Positions 23,132-27,239 of a stretch of 27,239 nucleotides of DNA are shown one piece after another (position 1 is the first letter of the stretch; the number at the start of each line of letters is the position of its first letter). The notes under the pieces are model-generated. The model saw only the letters and a list, made by a program, of their open reading frames with translations. It was not told where the DNA came from and ran no database searches. A program made the position numbers and the translations under genes. Origin of the DNA: WLMZ01 sp031367435 (GTDB lineage: Bacteria; Actinomycetota; Acidimicrobiia; Acidimicrobiales; Ilumatobacteraceae); contig JANLPV010000019.1 in NCBI GenBank assembly GCA_031367435.1, positions 1 to 27,239 of the forward strand. The letters run 5' to 3'.

Positions 23132-23168
23132 AACATGGTGCTCACCCTTTGGGTATAGGATCTCGCCC

Positions 23169-24035
23169 ATGCAACTCGACCGGGTCGTGGACAAGCTGCG
23201 CGACAGCGGAATGTCCGGCTATGAAGCCAAGGCGTATCTCGCCCTTCTCGCCGCTGGACGCCCGCTCAATGGCTATGAAGTGGCCAAGAATTCTGGGGTG
23301 CCGCGCTCTACCGTGTACGAGACGCTCGCCAAATTGGTGTCCAGGGGCGCGGCCTTTGAGGTGCGAGTCGCGAACTCTGACTCCACCGCGTACCTTGCGC
23401 TCCCAGCAGAGTCGTTCATTGCCAAACTACGCCGCGAGTTCGATGACAACATCGAATCATTAGCCACAGCCCTGCCGAAGGTGGCTCGTTCGCCGGAGGC
23501 CAATCTCGTCCACCACATCCGCGGTCGGGCCAATGTGGTCGACCGCGCCCGCGAACTCATCCAGCGTGCCGGCGACGATCTCTTCGTCTCGATCTGGGCG
23601 GAAGAGGCCGGCGATCTGGAGAACGACCTCCGACAGGCGGTGCGTCGTGGCGTCGATGTTTCCGTCGTCGCCTTCGGCGATCTCGGCTATGAGGTCGGCC
23701 ATTTCTATCGCCACGCATTCTCGTCGCCGGAAGTCGTACTCAACCGATTGGGCGCCCGCCTGTTCGTCGTCGCCGACGATCGTCGGAGCGTGCTCGTCGG
23801 TGGAGCGTACGGCGACGATACCTGGGCGATGTGGAGCGACGACCCAGCGGTCGTGCTCGTGGCTGTCGAGTTCGTGCGTCACGACATCGCGATGCAGGTT
23901 CTCGTCGATCGCCTCGGCGAGGACACCGTCGACAAATTCTGGCACACCGACGCCACACTCGAACGCCTGCAGACTGGGCAGGGCTCGCCGGGCCTTCGAC
24001 GTCAAGCGCTCTGGTCAGCGCAGGAGGGCAAATGA
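23169..24035 (+). CDS. TrmB-family transcriptional regulator
   Basis: 288-residue regulator with an N-terminal winged helix (about 1-70) of TrmB type: LRDSGMSGYEAKAYLALLAAGRPLNGYEVAKNSGVPRSTVYETLAKLVSRGAA by family pattern. The C-terminal domain (about 110-265) contains the phospholipase-D-like fold usual for these regulators (RARELIQRAGDDLFVSIWAEEAG; GARLFVVADDRRSVLVGG). TrmB proteins are best known from archaea, where the C-terminal part binds sugars. The ligand here is not readable. AGGA precedes the ATG. The stop overlaps the amidohydrolase start by ATGA, and the gene diverges from the oxidoreductase operon, so it probably controls both. Confidence 0.9.
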   Translation: MQLDRVVDKLRDSGMSGYEAKAYLALLAAGRPLNGYEVAKNSGVPRSTVYETLAKLVSRGAAFEVRVANSDSTAYLALPAESFIAKLRREFDDNIESLATALPKVARSPEANLVHHIRGRANVVDRARELIQRAGDDLFVSIWAEEAGDLENDLRQAVRRGVDVSVVAFGDLGYEVGHFYRHAFSSPEVVLNRLGARLFVVADDRRSVLVGGAYGDDTWAMWSDDPAVVLVAVEFVRHDIAMQVLVDRLGEDTVDKFWHTDATLERLQTGQGSPGLRRQALWSAQEGK

Positions 24036-25045
24036 GAAACGAAGTAGTCGATGTCCACGCACACATCCTGCTCCCCGGAGTGATGGGTTGTTGCGGGACG
24101 GCTGGACCGGAGATGGGAATCAGCCCCGAGGGTGTGCAGTACTTCAGGGCCGGCGATTATCGCCTGGAGAATGTGAAGTTCGTCGGCAGTGCGTTCTCCG
24201 ATGTCGACATGCGTCTCGAGAAGATGAGCGAAATGGGCATCGACCGTCAACTCGTCTCGCCGAACCCGATCACGTACTTCTATCACGTGCCCGCAGACGA
24301 CGCGATCAGCTTCAACCGTCAGCACAACGACATCGTCGGCCAGCTCACTGCCGCCCACCCTCGATTGACCGGCGCCGCATCGTTGCCACTGCAGGATCCC
24401 GACGAGTCGTGCGCCGAGCTGAATCGCGCGGTCACCGAACTCGGGCTCGTGGCCTCGTATGTGGGCACCGATGTCAACGGCGTCCCGCTGTCAGACCGTC
24501 GGTTCGACGAGTTGTGGTCCGAGCACGAACGCCTCGGGGTGCCGGTGATGGTCCACCCCGGCCCACGTACCTCGTACTCTCCGGCAGAGCCGTTTCTCGG
24601 CCAGCTCGAACTCGACATCATCATGGGCTTCGCGGTCGACGAGGGCCTTGCGGTCGCACATTTGCTGCTGTTCGGAGTGCTTGATCGTCACCCGAACCTG
24701 CATGTGCATGTCGCCCATGGTGGCGGGTTCGCGCCGTATCAGAAGGGTCGTCTCGAGGCAGCGCTCCAGAAGCGCCCCTGGGGTCCCGGTGCGCTCTTGC
24801 GCCCGCTGGCCGAACAGTGGCGGCAGTTCAGCTTCGACACCGCTGTGCACCGGGATGATGCGCTCGGGTTCCTGGTAGCCACCGAAGGTGCCGATCGCGT
24901 CCTGCTCGGCAGCAACTTTGCCGGATGGGATCTCGAAGAGGAGTACGCGGCGATGGTGGAGCGGCTCGGACTCAGCGACGGCGACAACGCCGCAATTCTC
25001 GGCGGCAACGCGAAACGTATCTTTGGCCTCGCTGAACTGGCATGA
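24032..25045 (+). CDS. Amidohydrolase family 2 (ACMSD-like) protein
   Basis: 337-residue TIM-barrel metal hydrolase/decarboxylase. The start ATG has AGGAGG just upstream and overlaps the TrmB stop. The longer open frame shadows the regulator. Metal ligands: His9 and His11 in VDVHAHI, His175 in VMVHPGP and His229 in HVAHGGG. The final Asp, usually in a GSDYP-like motif, is replaced: LLGSNFAGWD has Asn295 there, with an Asp five residues on. ACMSD-like relatives decarboxylate ring-cleavage products or hydrolyse beta-diketones and similar bonds without a redox cofactor. Overlaps the LLM gene by ATGA. A C-C bond-cleaving or decarboxylating role in the same pathway is plausible. Confidence 0.88.
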   Translation: MRNEVVDVHAHILLPGVMGCCGTAGPEMGISPEGVQYFRAGDYRLENVKFVGSAFSDVDMRLEKMSEMGIDRQLVSPNPITYFYHVPADDAISFNRQHNDIVGQLTAAHPRLTGAASLPLQDPDESCAELNRAVTELGLVASYVGTDVNGVPLSDRRFDELWSEHERLGVPVMVHPGPRTSYSPAEPFLGQLELDIIMGFAVDEGLAVAHLLLFGVLDRHPNLHVHVAHGGGFAPYQKGRLEAALQKRPWGPGALLRPLAEQWRQFSFDTAVHRDDALGFLVATEGADRVLLGSNFAGWDLEEEYAAMVERLGLSDGDNAAILGGNAKRIFGLAELA

Positions 25046-25983
25046 GGCCGTTTCGTTTCGGGGTGATCGGCATCACCCCGGCACCAACGATGCAGGCATG
25101 GATCGACCGGGCACAACACGTTGAGGCGCTCGGCTACTCAACGTTGCACTTCACGGATCACTTCGATCGTTCGCCGGTCTCGCCCCTGCCGATGATCGCC
25201 GCGCTCGCTGCGCACACCACGTCGCTGACGCTCGGCACGCTCGTGATCGACAACGACTTCCGACACCCGGCGGTGCTAGCCAAGGAGATCGCAACACTCG
25301 ACCTGATCACCGGTGGCCGGATCGAAATTGGACTCGGCGCCGGCTGGATGTCCGACGACTACGACGTCTCAGGGATCGTGTACGAATCCGCTGGCGTCCG
25401 TATCTCGAAACTCGGTGAGACCCTGTGCATCCTCGACGACGTCCTGCGCGGTGGACCGACCGACTTCGCAGGCAGCCACTACACCGTCGCCTCGCTGCTC
25501 AGCATTCCGTCGCCGACCACAGTGCCGCGACCAAGGCTGATCGTCGGTGGCGGAGGCGATCGCGTGCTCCGCCTCGCGGCCCGCCACGCCGATGTCGTGA
25601 GCGTCAACTGGAACGTCGGCACCGGACATGCGGGTGTCGAAGCCGTTCGCAGCGGCGGACCCGAGTCGACCATCCACAAGGTGCAGGTGATCCGCTCGGC
25701 CGCGGGGGACCGGTTCGGTGACATCGAGTTGCACCTGGTTGCGTACCTCACGGCGATCAGCGACGATGTGAATACAGCGCTGAGTGAGTTGATCGCTGGG
25801 CGTGGACTCGACCTTGCGCCAGCCGACATCGTCGCCTCGCCGCACTGCCTCGTTGGTTCGCCGGAGGAGATCGTCGACCGTCTCATCGAGCTGCGCGAGA
25901 CGCTGGGCTTCAGCTACATCTCGGTGTACGACACGGTGTTCGAAGACTTCGCCCCGGTCGTGGCGGCACTGGCCGGACGGTGA
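25042..25983 (+). CDS. LLM-class (probably F420-dependent) oxidoreductase
   Basis: 313-residue luciferase-like barrel. FRFGVIGITPAPTMQAWIDRAQHVEALGYSTLHFTDHF at the N-terminus, LTLGTLVIDNDFRHPAVLAKEIATLDLITGGRIEIGLGAGW in the middle and CLVGSPEEIVDRLIELRETLGFSYISVY near the end are the family blocks. The pattern resembles the actinobacterial subgroup of F420 enzymes named after MSMEG_2516. Use of F420 over FMN is inferred from that resemblance. Coupled to the upstream amidohydrolase by ATGA. Third gene of the TrmB operon and convergent with the ferredoxin gene. Confidence 0.9.
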   Translation: MRPFRFGVIGITPAPTMQAWIDRAQHVEALGYSTLHFTDHFDRSPVSPLPMIAALAAHTTSLTLGTLVIDNDFRHPAVLAKEIATLDLITGGRIEIGLGAGWMSDDYDVSGIVYESAGVRISKLGETLCILDDVLRGGPTDFAGSHYTVASLLSIPSPTTVPRPRLIVGGGGDRVLRLAARHADVVSVNWNVGTGHAGVEAVRSGGPESTIHKVQVIRSAAGDRFGDIELHLVAYLTAISDDVNTALSELIAGRGLDLAPADIVASPHCLVGSPEEIVDRLIELRETLGFSYISVYDTVFEDFAPVVAALAGR

Positions 25984-26031
25984 CCCGACCCGTGCGGACT
26001 CCGAGCCGACCAGTTGTCTCCAGAGCAGGCG

Positions 26032-26256
26032 TCATCCGTCGAGGTTGACGAGGTCGCCGTTCTCCGCGCGCAGGCTGATTGCCTGGCCGGGGCAGTTGCG
26101 CGCCAGGCGGAGCAGTCGTGCGTCCTCGACATTCGCATTGGCGACGAGCACCGTTGCGAGTTGGTCGTCGTCAAACGCGAAGACCGTCGGCAGGTCGCTG
26201 ACGCATTTGCCTGAACTGATGCACAGGTCCTGATCAACCTCAACCGTGTATGCCAT
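26032..26256 (-). CDS. Ferredoxin, 3Fe-4S type (P450 electron-donor class)
   Basis: 74-residue acidic ferredoxin. Three cluster Cys are visible: Cys12 and Cys18 in DLCISSGKCVSD and Cys55 in NCPGQAI. The residue at the usual second-Cys place is Ser15, so a [3Fe-4S] cluster is expected, as in small actinobacterial ferredoxins that feed P450s. GAGGGA lies before the ATG. It is 30 bases downstream of the SDR gene and probably co-transcribed with it. The P450s at 13465 and 17488 have no closer donor, so this is the best candidate in the window. The pyruvate-type oxidoreductase could also use or reduce it. Confidence 0.92.
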   Translation of the reverse strand: MAYTVEVDQDLCISSGKCVSDLPTVFAFDDDQLATVLVANANVEDARLLRLARNCPGQAISLRAENGDLVNLDG

Positions 26257-26286
26257 CGTGATCCCTCTTCTCGAAGTGTGTGTTGT

Positions 26287-26970
26287 TCAGCGGGTCAGCC
26301 AGCCGCCATCGACGGGAAGCGTGACTCCCGTAATGAACGACGCAGCGTCGGAGAGCAGAAAGGAAATGGCAGCCGCCACGTCAGCGGTCTGACCGAGACG
26401 GCCGAGTGGTACCTGCGAAGTCAGCCACTCTTGCTGGCCTGGTTCATCGAGCCGTGTTTGCAGCATGGGCGTGACAATGGGTCCGGGGGCAACAGCGTTG
26501 ACACGAATGTTGTGCTCGGCCAATTCCAGTGCTGCTGCCTTGGTGAACATCGCGACCCCCGCCTTGGAGGCGCAGTAATGGGGTTGGCCGGGCACTGCCG
26601 AGAACGACGTGGTAGAGCCGATGTTGACGACGGCGCCGGGAGTGCCTGTGGCAATCCACGTTCGTGCCAGCGCCTGCACACCCAGGAACGTACCGGTGAG
26701 GTTCACCCGCATCACGGCGTCCCACTCTGCAAGGTCGAGGTCGATCAACGCGGTGCGGATCCGCACACCGGCGCAGTTCACCAGACAATCCAGTGCTCCG
26801 TTTGCTGCGACGATCGCTGCCCACTGGCCGGGATCGCCGACATCGAGCTGCTGCACATCATCGGATCCGCGAAGATCGGCGCGCACGACGATGTGCCCCT
26901 GGCTGTCGAGCGCAGCAGCCACGGCAGCCCCGATCCCCGATGCTGCGCCAGTGACGAGAACTCGCCGCAT
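26287..26970 (-). CDS. SDR-family dehydrogenase/reductase
   Basis: 227-residue classical SDR, a little short. Start ATG 26970 (MRRVLVTGAASGIG) with AAGGG upstream. The longer frame to 27099 covers the promoter region and is not protein-like. Glycine motif TGAASGIG (7-14), NCAG in place of NNAG, and catalytic Ser119, Tyr132 and Lys136 (YCASK) are present. Asp32 after the second strand favours NAD. It heads an operon with the ferredoxin and is divergent from the LLM gene at the window edge (47-base gap). No LPRP tail, so not a direct copy of SDR A or B. Substrate unknown. Confidence 0.92.
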   Translation of the reverse strand: MRRVLVTGAASGIGAAVAAALDSQGHIVVRADLRGSDDVQQLDVGDPGQWAAIVAANGALDCLVNCAGVRIRTALIDLDLAEWDAVMRVNLTGTFLGVQALARTWIATGTPGAVVNIGSTTSFSAVPGQPHYCASKAGVAMFTKAAALELAEHNIRVNAVAPGPIVTPMLQTRLDEPGQQEWLTSQVPLGRLGQTADVAAAISFLLSDAASFITGVTLPVDGGWLTR

Positions 26971-27017
26971 ATCGTTACCCTTCGCTTCGAACAAGTAGAA
27001 AGAACAATAGTGGTGTT

Positions 27018-27239
27018 GTGACAGGCAACGCTTATTCGCCGCATGTTCGTGCCCGGGATGTTGCGGCGACGTCGACACCCCATCTCGCTGCAGCACCACC
27101 TGAAGCCCGCCAGTTGAAGGTCGGTGTCGGTCTCTACACCGGCCAGGGGTCCACTGTCTCAGGCGAGGGATATCGCGACGCCATCGTCCTGGCCCGGGCC
27201 GCCGAAGAGGCGGGCTTCGACTCGTTCTGGGTCAGCGAA
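27018..27239 (+). CDS. LLM-class flavin/F420-dependent oxidoreductase, N-terminal part
   Basis: The first 74 codons of a gene that runs off the window. After about 34 less conserved residues (MTGNAYSPHVRARD at the start) the sequence LKVGVGLYTGQG, then YRDAIVLARAAEEAGFDSFWVSE, is the N-terminal strand-helix of the luciferase-like family. The start at GTG 27018 is tentative: the ribosome site is weak and later in-frame starts could be used. Divergent from the SDR/ferredoxin operon, which suggests shared control. Confidence 0.75.
   Translation, partial: MTGNAYSPHVRARDVAATSTPHLAAAPPEARQLKVGVGLYTGQGSTVSGEGYRDAIVLARAAEEAGFDSFWVSE

Overview
This window looks like a catabolic region of a high-GC actinomycetote. 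The evidence is GC-rich third codon positions throughout, luciferase-like oxidoreductases of the usually F420-dependent kind, TetR and PAS-LuxR regulators, many GTG starts, and many ATGA/GTGA gene overlaps. An Acidimicrobiia-type or mycobacterium-like actinobacterium would fit, but the sequence alone does not settle this. No tRNA, rRNA, CRISPR array or phage gene was seen.

Layout. (1) 1-1443 is an insertion-sequence scar: the decayed 3' end of one DDE transposase gene, then an apparently intact IS481-type element with matching terminal inverted repeats. (2) 1619-4323 holds an SDR protein lacking the usual Tyr/Lys pair, an SsuE-like FMN reductase overlapped by a TetR gene, and a PAS-LuxR regulator. 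(3) 4337-11622 is an acyl-CoA module: 3-oxoacid CoA-transferase A/B, a minus-strand operon of carboxyltransferase, biotin carboxylase/BCCP and acyl-CoA dehydrogenase, and a divergent HMG-CoA lyase. This is the isovaleryl-CoA to acetoacetate route of leucine and acyclic isoprenoid catabolism, without its enoyl-CoA hydratase. A perfect 24-bp dyad lies between luxR and scoA. (4) 11717-18699 is an oxidative cluster: a Dabb-fold protein, an amidohydrolase, two paralogous N-terminally short cytochromes P450 bracketing three SDR dehydrogenases, and an opposite-strand limonene-1,2-epoxide-hydrolase-like protein whose five active-site residues are spaced as in the reference enzyme. (5) 18692-27239 holds a sugar-phosphate-isomerase-like TIM barrel with a fused 2-oxoacid (indolepyruvate) ferredoxin oxidoreductase. 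Divergent from these is a TrmB-like regulator in an overlapping operon with an ACMSD-like amidohydrolase and an LLM oxidoreductase. A P450-type 3Fe-4S ferredoxin, another SDR and the start of a second LLM gene follow.

Working model (inference): the P450s, with the ferredoxin as a possible electron donor, oxygenate or epoxidise a cyclic, perhaps terpenoid, substrate. The epoxide hydrolase makes a diol, SDRs oxidise hydroxyls, and amidohydrolase/LLM enzymes help with ring cleavage or side chains. Branched acyl-CoA products would pass through the carboxylase, HMG-CoA lyase and CoA-transferase module to acetyl-CoA. The substrate is unknown. The combination of twin short P450s, three SDRs and an LEH enzyme is the part most likely to be undescribed.
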